The notes: generated by a model not told the origin, from the sequence alone. A stretch of DNA of 64,000 bases from Microcebus murinus (GCF_040939455.1 NC_134113.1:17284501-17348500), one strand, 5' to 3'. Shown: positions 12,295 to 22,640, counted from the stretch's first letter. Program-made: numbers and translations.

Positions 12295-12640
12295 AAGTGG
12301 GGTGAGGGCGGCGGCGTCTGGAACCGGCAACGCCGGCGCGGCCGCAGACGGCGTCTCGGCACCCGTCGGCGCAGGCCGCGCATGCGGACTCGGGCACCAG
12401 GCCAGGCCTGCGGGATCCCAGTCGGCAGCAGATCCCGACCCCCAGGGAGCTCCACGCACATCCGAGGGAGGGGGGCTCCGCGCTCGGAAGGGTGATGCGG
12501 GCGGGGCCCGGACGCCGGGCACCACAGCCTGCTTCTCCAGCGCCGACGCCCCTGGCACCGTGGACAATCGCTCCCAGGAGGATGTCGGTCGCTTGCCGCT
12601 CCGTCGCTCAGGCAGACGGGGATTAAACTGGCTTCCAGCG
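12295..12640. promoter_or_regulatory. CpG island, possible promoter or enhancer
   Basis: This is the densest CpG cluster in the left half, with runs such as GGCGGCGTCTGGAACCGGC and CGCCGGCGCGGCCGC, within flanks that are CpG-poor. In vertebrates such islands usually mark promoters or poised regulatory sites. No TATA box or clear exon is visible. Frames of 206 codons (minus, 12183-12803) and 158 codons (plus, 12302-12778) overlap it. Both are Arg-, Pro- and Gly-rich, as expected for random translation of GC-rich DNA. Confidence 0.55.
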
Positions 12641-12894
12641 ACTCCTCCGAGAGTGGACGCAATGAAGGGCTCCGAGGGTGGAGCCAGGAATGCCCCAGGT
12701 GCTGAGCTTTGGGGTGCAGTTTTAACTTCGCTGGAGAATCCTTTAGGCTCCTTTCATGGCACATCCAAGATTTCGTAAAAGAAAAAAAGGCTGCAGAGAT
12801 CAAATTCCAGCTTCCCCAAATTACTCAACTGCTCGGCCTGGGGAAGCTACTAGGGACTCTCTTCCCCGTCTTTAGTGGCGATAAGAGCCGTGAT

Positions 12895-13080
12895 GGAGAA
12901 GTCTGAGCGGGGGAATCTAGGGAATGCTTGTCGAGTGCTTAGAGTATGTACCAAGTGCTCAGCAACGCTAGTTATTGCTTCTTTACCATCCGTAACTCTA
13001 GGAGGAGGAGCCAGTAGGGACATTTTGCTCCACGACCAGCTCAGGCACAGGACAGGGGCAGAGGGGAGGAAATGAACCCA
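12895..13080 (-). mobile_element. Degenerate MIR SINE
   Basis: TTGTCGAGTGCTTAGAGTAT and ACCAAGTGCTCAGCAACGCT resemble the reverse-complement MIR 3' part (TTGAGCGCTTACTATGTGCC), followed by a weak core. Calling it MIR is tentative. Confidence 0.4.
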
Positions 13081-13099
13081 AACGAGCCCAACACACAAC

Positions 13100-13755
13100 C
13101 CAGACTCACAAAGCCGTTTCTTTCGGGCCCTCCTCATGTGCCCCTTCCTCTCGGTGTCCTGAGCCAGCCGGGAGAGGAAAAGCCAGGCTGGCCGGTGTCT
13201 GCCTCCCCTTTACAGGGGGGTGTCCCTCTCCGTTAGTTTGGCTGATGGTGACTTAGGTGTCAGCACACCCCAGGGGCTCCTCCAGGCAAAGAAGCTGATT
13301 TAAGCAGATGATATGTTAACAGGGAGCCGCAGAGGAACAGCATAAAAGCTATTTTATCTGCACAACTCTCTTCCTCGGGGTTCAGATGGGCTGGAGGTTC
13401 AGATGGGCCGGAGGGGGTGAACTCAGGGGCCTCAGGTGTGTTTATTAAGCCCTCAGGCCCCTCATTTCCAACCATGCCTAAAAGTGGAAGAAATGACGTC
13501 CACCTCATTGTTTCACAGGTCAATCTGCAAATTGTCAAATAGCAGCTACGCATAGGGGAGGGTGATTATTAAGAGAAAAAGTGCAATGAAAAATTGCACA
13601 GTTGACAATTTTGGTAGCTTGAATTTTAACACAAGGATCTGGGCCAATCATACAAATCATATAAATCCACTTCTCGCCAAGATATGAACAGACACTGTGC
13701 TCTCTGTTGATGATCGGGTTAAAGAGAGAAAAGGAAAGCCAGGCTCTCTGCTCTC
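13100..13755. other. Unique sequence, no gene seen
   Basis: A 97-codon minus-strand frame lies at 13260-13553 and a 74-codon one at 13535-13759. Neither has a recognisable domain. A short imperfect repeat, GGTTCAGATGGGC[T/C]GGAG, occurs twice at about 13379-13414. Confidence 0.4.
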
Positions 13756-13950
13756 TCAACTAACATTACCAAGGGCGTGGGCTACACCAGCCCCTGTGCT
13801 GAGTGCTGGCTGCACACCCCCTTAGTCCTCTGGACACTCCTAGGGCTGCAAGTGCAGTAAAGGCATTCACTTTACAGATGATAAAACTGAGGCCCAGAGG
13901 GGTTAGGTTCCCTTGCCCAAAGTCCCAGAGCTAGGAAGCAGCCTCATGCC
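13756..13950 (-). mobile_element. MIR SINE
   Basis: CACTTTACAGATGATAAAAC, TGAGGCCCAGAGGGGTTAGG, CTTGCCCAAAGTCCCAGAGC and TAGGAAGCAG follow the reverse-complement MIR closely. It abuts the hAT element on its right. Confidence 0.85.
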
Positions 13951-13954
13951 AGAG

Positions 13955-14162
13955 CAGTGGTTCTCAAAGGGGGCGATTTTGCCTCAAGGGGACACGTAAC
14001 ATTGTTTGGAGAGACATTTTTGGCAATCATGACTGGACCTAGGGTTACGTGTCTAGTGGGTAGAGGCCAGGAATGCTACTAAACTCCTACAGTGCACAGG
14101 ACAGCCCCTCTCGACAAAGAATTATTCAGCCCTGAATGTCAATCTGTCCAGAGTTGAGCTTC
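13955..14162 (+). mobile_element. hAT-Charlie short element, family A copy 1
   Basis: It starts at the terminal repeat CAGTGGTTCTCAAAGG and continues with GAGACATTTTTGGCAATCAT, GTCTAGTGGGTAGAGGCC, CAGTGCACAGGACAGCCCC and AAAGAATTATTCAGCCC. It ends near CCAGAGTTGAGCTTC, which mirrors the left terminus. Two minus-strand copies of the same family lie at 24053-24293 and 53762-53973. Confidence 0.85.
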
Positions 14163-14324
14163 AACTCTTATCTGCCCAGACTTCTCTTCTCCAAGGCATG
14201 ACATTGTCTCCCTTCTTGTTTTCTAATGTGCCTAAAAAGAACCATAAATTTTTTTAACAGGACCATAAATCAGATTAGCACAGTTCTGAAGCCAATGCTG
14301 AAAATTAAAAACACAAAATACCAT

Positions 14325-14830
14325 TCTGTGCACATTGCTGTCCTTGAACTTCTCCAATGCTTCCATCCAAGGCTTGTTTTTTTTTTTTTTTTTTTTTCTT
14401 TTTTTTTTTTTTTTGAGACAGAGTCTTGCTCTGTTGCCCTGGCTAGAATACAATGGTGTCATCATAGCTCACTGCAACCTCAAACTCCTGGGCTCAAGCG
14501 ATCCTCCCCACCTCCAGCCTCCCAGAGTGTTAGAATTACAGGCCTCACCACACCTGGCCCAACCAAGGCTTTTGAACTTGCTTTTCCCTCTGCCTGAGCA
14601 GCACTCCCTGGCTCCCACCCCCATCATGCAGGGCTCACAACTCACCTCCTCTTCCCGACCATCCAGGTACTTTTATTCATGAATGATCTCCCTCCTGTAG
14701 GCTCCAGGAGGGCAGGGATTTTCCCATGTTGTTTACTGCTTTTTTCTCACCACCCCAAATAGTGTTTGGCACATAGCAGGAACTCAATAGACACTTGGTG
14801 AAATAAGAATGAATGAAACAGCTTAGAGTC
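14325..14830 (+). mobile_element. L2 LINE 3' region, split by an Alu monomer
   Basis: L2 text runs from GTCCTTGAACTTCTCCAATG up to 14375 and resumes at 14563. The second part has CTTTTGAACTTGCTTTTCCC, TCTGCCTGAGC, AGGCTCCAGGAGGGCAGGGA, TTGGCACATAGCAGGAACTC and a GAATGAATGAA end. The two halves join cleanly at the L2 motif GGGCCTTTGCACTTGCTGTT, so the monomer at 14376-14562 landed inside an existing L2. Confidence 0.8.
14376..14562 (-). mobile_element. Free Alu monomer (FLAM-like), minus strand
   Basis: A T-rich tail is followed by GAGACAGAGTCTTGCTCTGT, ATCATAGCTCACTGCAACCT and a single arm ending CACACCTGGCCC. Only one arm (about 145 bp) is present. A 9-bp target-site duplication, CCAAGGCTT, at 14367-14375 and 14563-14571 shows that this is a complete insertion and not half of a dimer. 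Confidence 0.85.
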
Positions 14831-14942
14831 CTTCCATGGGAATTTGAGAGCTTTAGCTTCCCCAAAGTTTTTTAGCAAAAACTTTGGAAAAGAACTATGT
14901 GTACAACCCGGTTCATCTTGCTACAATAACCACTGCTCTACA

Positions 14943-15284
14943 CAGGGGGCTGGGACAATTTTTCCCACAAAGGGCCAGATAAATATCTTCAGTTTTGTGA
15001 GCCATTCAACCTCTGGAGCAACCATTCAACTCAGCTATTGTTGCATGAAAGTGGCACAGAAAATACGCAAATGAGTGAGCATGGCTGAGTTCCAGCGAAA
15101 CTTTATTTAAGGACATTGACATTTAAATTTCATAGACTTTTCCTGGGTCAGGAAATAGTCTTCCTCTTTTGGTTTTTTTCAACCATTTTAAAATATAAAA
15201 AACGATTCTTAGCTCAAGGGTTGTACAAAAACAGGAGATGGGCTAGATTCAGCCAATCAATGCACCATGGTTTGCCCATCCCTG
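14943..15284 (+). mobile_element. hAT-Charlie non-autonomous element, about 340 bp
   Basis: Ends are CAGGGGGCTGGGACAATTTT and GGTTTGCCCATCCCTG, which are inverted relative to each other. Internal landmarks are AAGGGCCAGATAAATATCTT, TTCAACTCAGCTATTGTTGC, GAGTTCCAGCGAAACTTTAT and CAAAAACAGGAGATGGGC. This is a widespread placental fossil. No clear 8-bp target duplication survives. Confidence 0.8.
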
Positions 15285-15289
15285 TTCTA

Positions 15290-15490
15290 GGTCTTCATGG
15301 ATTTAGAGGATTTATTGAATTACCACACCACATTACGAAGGCCCAGGTCCTTTCACGATCAGCATGTCATCCATCCTCCTAACAACCTGGGAGGTTGGTT
15401 CTTCACATCCCAGCTGACCTCTGAGCAAATGAAGGCCCAAGGTGATTTAGCCAAGGTCACCGAGCCTTGGCCTTCTGACTCTACTACTAG
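15290..15490 (-). mobile_element. Degenerate MIR SINE
   Basis: CATCCATCCTCCTAACAACC, then GCAAATGAAGGCCCAAGGTG and TTAGCCAAGGTCACCGAGCC, resembles the reverse-complement MIR core (CCTCACAACAACC ... GCCCAAGGTCACACAGC). Confidence 0.6.
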
Positions 15491-15845
15491 AATTCTTTCT
15501 GCACTTAACAGACTGTCTCAAAACCTTGTCGATAACAGATACAAAGAGCTCAATCAATGCGTCATCGATTCCAAGAATTAGCAGGGAGTATTTCAGTAAA
15601 TGGACCTTCGGAATCAGTAAAGATTCTTGTACACAAACACAAATACCAAATGAACAAGAGGGCAACTGTGCCTCATCCATTTCATGGCACAGATGGTTGT
15701 TCAACTTGCCTTGGAGAAAGAAGCTGTGGAGCCCAGCACCCTCCTGCCCTTTGGTGTTACAGGAAAAAGTTAATGACTCAGAAAATTGGTTGTGCTGCCC
15801 AGGATTGCAAATGAGAATCCTAAGGGTGAAGGTTTCGTAATAAAC

Positions 15846-16120
15846 ACGCAGGGGTTATATGTTAATGTCTAAGCCAGGACGGACTCTTTTTTTTTTTCCT
15901 ACCTTAATTTCATGAATGTTCCCTGAATGGTAATTAAGACACTCAAACCAAATGCAAACACTCTGGGAGAAAAAATTCACATCTCCAATCTAAGAAATCT
16001 AAATTGCATTCCCCTTGTTTATGAATGTAGCAATAACCTCTGAACATATATGTCACTGTGTAACTATCCCCAAATCTACTGCAACCAATATGCTCTCAGT
16101 ATGTGTGAGACACAGAACAG
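15846..16120. promoter_or_regulatory. Candidate conserved non-coding block
   Basis: This unique A/T-rich block contains TAATTAAG (homeodomain core) at 15931-15938, an ATGCAAAC octamer-like site just downstream near 15952, and two GAATG-type sites. It matches no transposon family I know. Regulatory function is inference only, and conservation was not tested. Confidence 0.2.
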
Positions 16121-17190
16121 AAAAGCAAATGAAGCCCTCCACTTTCAAACACTAAGTCAAGGAAGGGTTAACTACCCTGGCCCACTCCCCCCAGGAATCA
16201 GGTCATGCTGAAGCACTGGCAAAAAATGCAAAAGTACCCCTGAGCTCCAGCCCTCTAGACTTGTATGCCAAGACTCCAAAAGGAAATGGCCATAAAAACC
16301 AACAACCTAGCTCAGTGTCTGATTTGCAAGTGGTAACCCCCTCCATCATCGCTCCCTGCTCCCAAAATCCCTTTCCTGGGGAATTTTTAAGGCAAAAAAA
16401 GTAAAGCCTAACGGTTAGGGTCTCAGTGCAAACATCTAGGCCATGCTGATTGGTAAAACCTAAACAAAAAAGGCTGCCATTTGAAGCAGGTTCATCACAC
16501 TGTGAAACTTAAGGTAGCATCTCCAGTTGGGTTCTGTCCATCCCATTGGTAGTGTGTGGCTTATTCCAGCTCCAAAATGCCTTCCCCTCTGTCTCCGCCT
16601 CTCTGGTCCTATAACTAACCATCTAGCCTGAATTCAAATCCCTGAGAAATAGCTTTCACCGTCCTCCTTGCTTCTCCTGTTCAGAGAACTTCAGTAGTGC
16701 TTTTCTGGAAGGACTCCCTCTGTCTCAGTAATAGCCTGTATTGGCGAACATATATAAAATTAGCTCCCAAACCAGGACACTTCTGAAAACAAAAGGGGCC
16801 CAGGACCACAGCAGGAAATAGGACTGAGAAGGGCAAACTTGGGCAGAGGGTCACAAGGATAAGGCCTGGGAGGGAGAATATCCTGTCTTATTTTGTTAAC
16901 CTTGTCCTACCTTTTTAACCAAACGGTCTGAGCACAGCACCTGGGATAGCATAGGCATGCAATAATAAATATTTATGGAATTTAATCTGTAAATTCAGGA
17001 ATCTTAAATGTATCACAGGTACCAGTTATGATGAATCTGCCTCCAGAAGAATCCTATAGATCACTACAAATTAAAATCATACCAGAAAATCACCATCTCT
17101 GATATTCTATTTCACTTTATTTCCACCCCAGACATTTTAAACTTCTAACCGATAGTGATTTTGCATACCTTCATAACAATCAACAGTACA
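16121..17190. other. Mostly unique sequence, no gene seen
   Basis: A short L2/MIR-like trace with GCAATAATAAATATTTATGG lies at about 16925-16985. The rest shows no family, exon or promoter signature. Confidence 0.4.
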
Positions 17191-17479
17191 TGGCTGGACG
17201 AGGTGTCCTAACACTTTGAGAGGCCAAGGCAAGAGGATCACTTGAGGCCAGGAATCCAAGACCAGCTTGGGCAACATGGCAAGGCCTCGTCTCTAGAAAA
17301 AAATCTAAACATCAGCAGGGTATGGGGGCATGTGCTTATTGTCTCAGCTACTTGGGAGGCTGAGGCAGGAGGATCACTTGAGCCCAGGAGTTTGAGGTTA
17401 CAGTGAGCTATGACTACGTCACTGCGCTCTAGCCTGGGTGAGAGAGCGAAACCCTCCCTTACGATAATAATAATAATTA
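17191..17479 (+). mobile_element. Old dimeric Alu (AluJ-like)
   Basis: The copy has diverged arms with ACTTGAGGCCAGGAATCCAA in the left arm and GTGAGCTATGACTACGTCAC in the right. The linker is short (AAAAAAATCTAAACATCAGC) and lacks the strepsirrhine A/T-rich insert, so it predates that lineage. It ends in an ATAATAATAATAATTA tail. No target duplication is clear. Confidence 0.9.
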
Positions 17480-17485
17480 GGAGTA

Positions 17486-17791
17486 TAGTCAGCCCTCTGC
17501 ATTTGGGGGTTCTGTAAACACAGATTCAACCAACAGCAACAATATTTTGGAGGAAAAAGACCAATCAAAATAATCCAAATACAAACACAACACAGTATAA
17601 CAACTATTTTTATAGCATTTACATTGTATCATATTGGGTATTATAAGTGATCTGGCGATGATTTAAAGTATACAGGAGGATGTGTGTATGTATTCAAACA
17701 CTATGCCGTTTTATAGGACTTGTGCATCCTTGGCTTTGGGTATCCACGAGGGTCCTAGAGCCCGTCCCCCACAGACACCAAGGGATGACTG
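17486..17791 (-). mobile_element. Tigger (pogo-like) MER2-type DNA transposon
   Basis: Terminal inverted repeats are visible: TAGTCAGCCCTCTGCATTTG on the left and CCAAGGGATGACTG on the right. Internal landmarks are ACTATTTTTATAGCATTTAC, ATTGTATCATATTGGGTATT, GATTTAAAGTATACAGGAGG and ATCCACGAGGGTCC. A TA dinucleotide flanks the left end, as expected for this class. At about 305 bp it is a non-autonomous derivative with no transposase. Confidence 0.85.
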
Positions 17792-17799
17792 CAGTTACC

Positions 17800-17955
17800 A
17801 TTACTGAGTCCTACAAATGTGCGGTATAGTTGGGGAACCTTGGATATATTCTCCCAGCAACCCCATCCAGGAAAGCTACAGCACACCAAGCCTCTAAGTG
17901 AAGAAACTGACGCTCAGCAAGGATAAATAACTCGCTTGTGGTCGCAGACTCTACC
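17800..17955 (-). mobile_element. MIR SINE
   Basis: CTCCCAGCAACCCCATCCAG, AAGTGAAGAAACTGACGCTC and AATAACTCGCTTGTGGTCGC parallel the reverse-complement MIR. Confidence 0.65.
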
Positions 17956-18899
17956 CAAGCTCATTCCCTTCCATTGACCAGAAAACTCACCAACCAGAAC
18001 ATTTCAGTTACAAAGCATTATTTTTCAAAACCATTTCAAGACCAAGATGAGGTAGCATAACATTCAACAAACTAAAAAAGCCATGAAATTGGCCGTGCCT
18101 GGTCCAGCTATGCCACTGACTGCCAACTGCACTTACGGAAACATCACGTGGACGCAAACTCAATGAAAGTGGGCAGACACCGGAGAAAGCCCGCAAGGCA
18201 CAATGGTGACGAGCAGCACGACCCTTCTCCCAGGGAAAGCAGGAAGGCAGGAGTGGACATCTCGATATCCTAGTTCCCAAGAAGTTTTGCTGGCCAGCCC
18301 CACAAGTGGGACTCACAAACCGAATTTCCCAAGCAACACAAAGAAGCAAGTCAGTTGCTTGCCTGAAGGGAGGTGAGAGGAACACTGGGAGGAGAAAGAG
18401 GAGATTCTATCATTAAACATGACAGGTGAAAATTCCTCTTAAAGAGGGAAGGGAATTTAGGCTATAAGACTCCTAGAGAGTGGAGAAAGATTCAACCAAG
18501 GGTGGTGCCAAACCTCTCTGGCATTTTTGTCCAGCTTCTTTTTCTCAACGAAATGCCACACACAAAGTCTAGAAGATTCATGTCCCATAATGCTTTGATT
18601 TATGGTAATTTCAAACAAAATGCTTTTGGAGTTTTTTTTTTTTTTTCAAGTGAGATGTACCTGTTTAAAGTGCTCCTTCCCAAAAGCCCCACAACCCACC
18701 CATTTTCGAGTATGTACCAATTTCCCAAATTTTCAAAACTAGGACTCTCATGAGTACATTCCTCAAATTACAAGCTACCAAACAGTTTACAATAACACAA
18801 CAGATTGTTGACTCCTCAGTTTCAAAAAATAATAATAATTCAAGAACCTCACATACACTTACAAGAATCACAACCCAACTTCTCATAAATCCACTCCCA
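17956..18899. other. Unique sequence, no gene seen
   Basis: The longest frame is 125 codons on the minus strand at 18008-18385 and has no recognisable domain. A T-run lies near 18632-18646. Confidence 0.4.
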
Positions 18900-19310
18900 G
18901 GAAATTAACTGAGCATCTCAATCCCAACAAAGGGAAAGCTTTGTCTGCCAAACAAGCGATTCTCTTCATTAATGTCGCCCTTGTATTGATTATGGAAGAC
19001 ACGCTGTGCAAACAATGTCTCCACAAAGAGGAGAGTGGGGGAAAGTCTTGCTGCAGTCACTGAATTCAATAGTCACCCACTCCCAGCCGATTAAATTCTG
19101 CTCCTGAAAGCACATTTAGCCACCATTGATCTCAAAGGCTTTAAACCAAGCAAGATGGGCACTGTGCTTCCTGCAGCTGCCAGCCAGCAAAACCACATAA
19201 ATGCTCAGCCCAAAAATTAATGGGGCTCTAAGAACATCATGGAGTAACATTCTTATCGTCACCATGCATAAATTGTAAACAGCAGTTCGCACTCTCCAAG
19301 CACCTCCCTC
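18900..19310. promoter_or_regulatory. Candidate enhancer with clustered SOX/TCF- and homeodomain-like sites
   Basis: Unique sequence carries SOX-like cores AACAAAG (18926-18932), AACAATG (19011-19017) and ACAAAG (19023-19028). It also has the composite CCATTGATCTCAAAG (19123-19137), which joins a SOX core to a TCF/LEF-like core, and ATTAATG twice (18968-18974, 19216-19222). No repeat family explains the block. The role is inferred from motif clustering, which can arise by chance in A/T-rich DNA. Confidence 0.25.
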
Positions 19311-19469
19311 TTTCTGGTTTAAAGATCCTCATTTAGTCACATGGCTGCAGACTAAGACCCAGCATTGCACAAAACGGTAGTAGGGTTTGGTTAAGATTGG
19401 CTTAATGGTGGAAAACCAGATAGAGGTATTTTTAAAAAATGTGACACATCTCTTGCATAAACACTGTTA

Positions 19470-19838
19470 TATGAGGTCTTGCTAAACAGAAAATGAACAT
19501 ATGGTTGACTACATTTCTCAGTTCCCTTGAGCCCAGGTTCTGACCAGTGGATGGGGACCTCTTCTGGGCCTGGTTAAGTAAGCTCCATGTCCTTATCCCC
19601 TCCAACTGGGTACCAAAAAAGCAGATGACCTTCAGGATGACCTTGGGAGCCTTGTTAAAGATGGCAGTTCCACAAGACGAAAGGAGCCTTGGTCCCTGAA
19701 ACACCAACTGGAGGACAGCCAACCAACCAGAAACACCTGCTCTAGACTGTCAACGTAAGTGGGAAATAAACTTTTCCTATGTTCATTCACCAAGATGTTG
19801 GGATTTATGATACAGAACCTAGCACCTTAAATAATACA
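19470..19838 (+). mobile_element. Ancient solo LTR (ERVL/MaLR-like)
   Basis: TGACTACATTTCTCAGTTCC, TCTGACCAGTGGATGGGGAC, AAAGATGGCAGTTCCACAAG and GGAAATAAACTTTTCCTATG (with a polyadenylation-type AATAAA) appear in the plus order. The tail is GGGATTTATGATACAGAACC. No coding sequence is attached. Confidence 0.65.
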
Positions 19839-20043
19839 CCAGGACAGAACATCCATTTATAAGTATCTAAATTAGAGCCCCCACTGGATGTGGGGCTTGC
19901 TGACATCTACCTATACATGGAGTCCAGAGTCCCCTGTACCTCATTAATTCCACTCTACTGCACGCTTCTGCAACCACTGTGGGAGGCTTCTCCCACCATC
20001 TTTGGTTTCAGAACAAGAATATCACAAGAGTGAGATAAAAGTC

Positions 20044-20310
20044 TTCTGTCAATAATATTCAACAGGTATTAACTGAGCACCCAATACATGCCAGGTCCTT
20101 CTCTAGATCCTGCGGTACACAGACATGTTTTCTGCCTCTTATACAGGGGCAGACAGGAGACGCATAACCAAATACCGTACCCCAAACAGGCTGTGTTAAA
20201 ACAGAAGCACCCACAAGATATAAAACAGTAGAGTGCTACCACTCGTGCAGGGGAAGCTGGTTGGGAATGTCATCATAGAGAAGATGGTCTGGCAGGGATT
20301 TGAAGGGTGG
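20044..20310 (-). mobile_element. L2 LINE 3' fragment
   Basis: TTCAACAGGTATTAACTGAG, CATGCCAGGTCCTTCTCTAG and the later GGGAATGTCATCATAGAGAA are the reverse complement of the L2 3' end and upstream 3' region. Confidence 0.7.
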
Positions 20311-20330
20311 TAACAATTATTCCAGCTGTG

Positions 20331-20376
20331 CTGGGTGATGGTGATGATGGTGGTAATGATAATGACGGTGGCAGAG
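20331..20376. repeat. GATGGT-type simple repeat
   Basis: This is an imperfect tract (GGTGATGGTGATGATGGTGG then TAATGATAATGACGGTGG) similar in composition to 385-432. Confidence 0.75.
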
Positions 20377-20819
20377 GCAGAAACAGCAGGAGCAACTAGC
20401 AGCAACATGTGGAAGGAAGACAAAATCATTTAGAAAAAAAAATTTTACTTCCCAAGAGGCTCAAGGGGGTCAGCTATTAGACTGTCACAATAAATATCAA
20501 TAAATATTCACGAGAGATATTTACCTGTGTCACCACCACATTTTCTCATACGATTGCCATATCCACAGGAAGCAATCCTATCATCGCAAAGTTAAGGATA
20601 AAGCTGTTTATTGGATAGTCCAGGCTTATGGAAAATGGTCAAGATTTCATTCAATTGGAGGACCAGAATGAGACAAGGTGACTCTATTATTTCTAACACA
20701 TCTCAAGGTAAAGGGTTTGTTTTGCTTTGCTTTTTTCCTAATTATAAGATGTGAGGCACACACTTGCTACAATGGCAGAGGGCAAAGCGAAATTCTGTTT
20801 TACAAAAGCAAACCTCTAT
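20377..20819. other. Unique sequence, no gene seen
   Basis: The block is A/T-rich with CAATAAATATCAATAAATAT near 20489. No repeat family or exon is supported. Confidence 0.4.
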
Positions 20820-21022
20820 TGAGCATTTACATTATTTTGCAGACACTGATATGGGCTTTACAACTATTACCTAATTTAATCCACACAACAACCCTGGGAG
20901 GGTTTATGATCTTATTTTACAGATCAAGCAATGGAAGCCCAGAGAAGGTGAGGAACTTGGCAGGATCACAGAGCTTTAAATAAGTAGCAGAACCCAGCTT
21001 CAAACCCAGAGTCTGACTCCAG
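20820..21022 (-). mobile_element. MIR SINE, nearly full length
   Basis: TTGAGCATTTACATTATTTT, ATTACCTAATTTAATCCACA, CTTATTTTACAGATCAAGCA, AGGATCACAGAGC, AACCCAGCTTCAAACCCAGA and GTCTGACTCCAGAGC run through the whole reverse-complement MIR. It is one of the best preserved copies here. Confidence 0.9.
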
Positions 21023-21159
21023 AGCTGAGTTCATCAGACTGATAAAATAAGGAGCAGTCGTTATAGGCAGAAAGAACAGCAGTACAAAGGTGTGACAGAC
21101 TGATGAACAGAACAGTATAGGGAGGGCACTACAAGAAGTCAAAGCAAACAAAGAGTCTA

Positions 21160-21583
21160 ATCTGGGCGTGTGGCTCCAGGACCAGGGTAGTGCATTCTGC
21201 CCGGTGCCTCGACTCTGGGCTCAGCCACGTGACTTGCTGTGGCCAGTGGGATGTTGGCAAACACGGTGTGGACAGAGGACTCAAAGCCTTGCATGAGTGG
21301 CTCCCTGGCTCTTGCACCGCTGCCGTCTCCAGGAGAACTTGCCTGCACTTCACCCGCTAGGGGAGGGTTAGAGTAACACGTGGAGCACAAGCGAATCACT
21401 CAAGTCTTCCCAGCCAAAGCCGTCCCAGCTCAGGGACCCTCAGACCTGTGCGCAAGGCCAGGCAAGACCAGCAAAGCTGCCTGGCCACCCCAGATGTGTG
21501 AGCAGTAAACACCATTACTGTCTGCTGCTAAGGCTTCGGGTAGTTTGCTAGGCAGCACCACGGAAGCAGTAACTGATAGAGCA
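21160..21583 (+). mobile_element. Ancient MLT1/MaLR-like solo LTR
   Basis: The plus-strand order is GCCACGTGACTTGCTGTGGC, CAGTGGGATGTTGGCAAACA, CACGTGGAGCACAAGCGAAT, GTCCCAGCTCAGGGACC, CACCCCAGATGTGTGAGCAG and the end CGGAAGCAGTAACTGATAGA. The length (about 420 bp) is close to a complete LTR. No internal retroviral coding region flanks it. Confidence 0.75.
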
Positions 21584-21589
21584 TTAGCA

Positions 21590-21690
21590 CCATCATTCCC
21601 ACTTACAGATGGAGAAACCAAGGCACAAAGGGGTGAAGAAACATGCTGAAGGTTCCAGAGAGAGCCAAAGCTGCCGATCTGACAGCAGGC
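21590..21690 (-). mobile_element. MIR SINE fragment
   Basis: CCCACTTACAGATGGAGAAA, CCAAGGCACAAAGGGGTGAA and GATCTGACAGC resemble the MIR reverse complement directly after the LTR. Confidence 0.55.
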
Positions 21691-22470
21691 AGCGGCCCCA
21701 CAGCCTTTGCGCTTATCCATTTTCACTGTGTCTGAACTTCTCTCAAGAAAGCAGCAAGAGCAGAATGTCTCAGCAGGAGGCAAAGCTCGCTGCCTGGGCT
21801 CCCTGGTGGGGCCACCCGGCTGGGAGAAGGGGCTCTGGGCATCACTGGCAGCGTTGTTAGTCCTGTCTAGTCACTGATGGAGGCTGGCGGAGATGGAGGC
21901 CATCTGCTCGCACTCCCCTTCCTTGCCCTCCCAGGAGAGCTGTGATGTGCAGAGGGAGCCCTGCACACCTGAGCTTATCCGTGGGTCCCTGCACTGCCGG
22001 TCACAGCTCAGACCCTCTGCCCCCTGGATGCCTCCTGAGACCAGCACCTGGAGCCAGCAGTGGCTCACCCCGCAGCTACACCCCTCCCTTCCACATCTTC
22101 CAGGCTTGGCAGCCCTTCCTTGCGCATTTACCAGGAGGTCTGCGGCAACGTCTCCAGCACCTCCCATCACCCCCACTTCTCGCTTCCAGATTGCTTACAC
22201 CTGGCTTTGAGCTCATCCCACTTGGAGGTCAACTGCTCTGACAGCCAGCTGTACAGGCCCCGCCCCTCCCCACGGCCTCTCCTCTATCCAAGTGAGGGAC
22301 GATGGCTTGGCAAAGAAAGCACCAGCCCCTGCCAAAATAAGAGGTCTGTCAGAACGACTCTCGAGAGTTCCTGTGTTCTCTTCCTTAGCCCTCCAAGGGC
22401 AGCTTCCTGCGCAGCTGCCATCTTTGCCGGACCCCGTGGTCCCAAAGGTGACCACTTTAAATTTAGCACC
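21691..22470. other. GC-rich unique sequence, no gene supported
   Basis: Several frames of 83-146 codons overlap in different frames and on both strands (for example 22060-22500 plus and 21871-22176 minus). None has a recognisable domain, and CpG density is not high enough for an island. I regard them as chance frames in stop-poor GC-rich DNA. Confidence 0.45.
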
Positions 22471-22640
22471 AGGACTGGGTCTCTCAATGTGGCGCAGTAG
22501 GACCAGAATCCCCTGGGCTGCCTGCTTGAAACGGAGATTCCTGAGCCTCACCCAGGACCTAACAAATTAGAATATCTGAGGGAGGCTTCAGGAGGAAGTT
22601 CCCAAGTGACCCTCACACACTGACACTTGAAAACAGCCTT
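22471..22640 (+). mobile_element. MER5-like hAT-Charlie short element
   Basis: GGACCAGAATCCCCTGGGCT, GGAGATTCCTGAGCCTCACC and ACAAATTAGAATATCTGAGG follow the plan of this short Charlie family (AGAATCACCTGGG ... GATTCCTGGGCC ... GAATCTCTGGGG). It closes near ACACTTGAAAACAGCC. Confidence 0.7.

Noticed and set aside
12183..12803. 206-codon minus-strand reading frame
   Set aside because: It lies over the CpG island, is Arg- and Pro-rich, has a 158-codon frame opposite and no recognised domain.
14226..14682. Frames of 115-123 codons with a poly-Phe stretch
   Set aside because: The Phe run is the T-rich tail of the minus-strand Alu monomer.
21691..22500. GC-rich frames of up to 146 codons as a hidden exon cluster
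   Set aside because: The frames conflict on both strands and no domain or consistent splice sites are seen.
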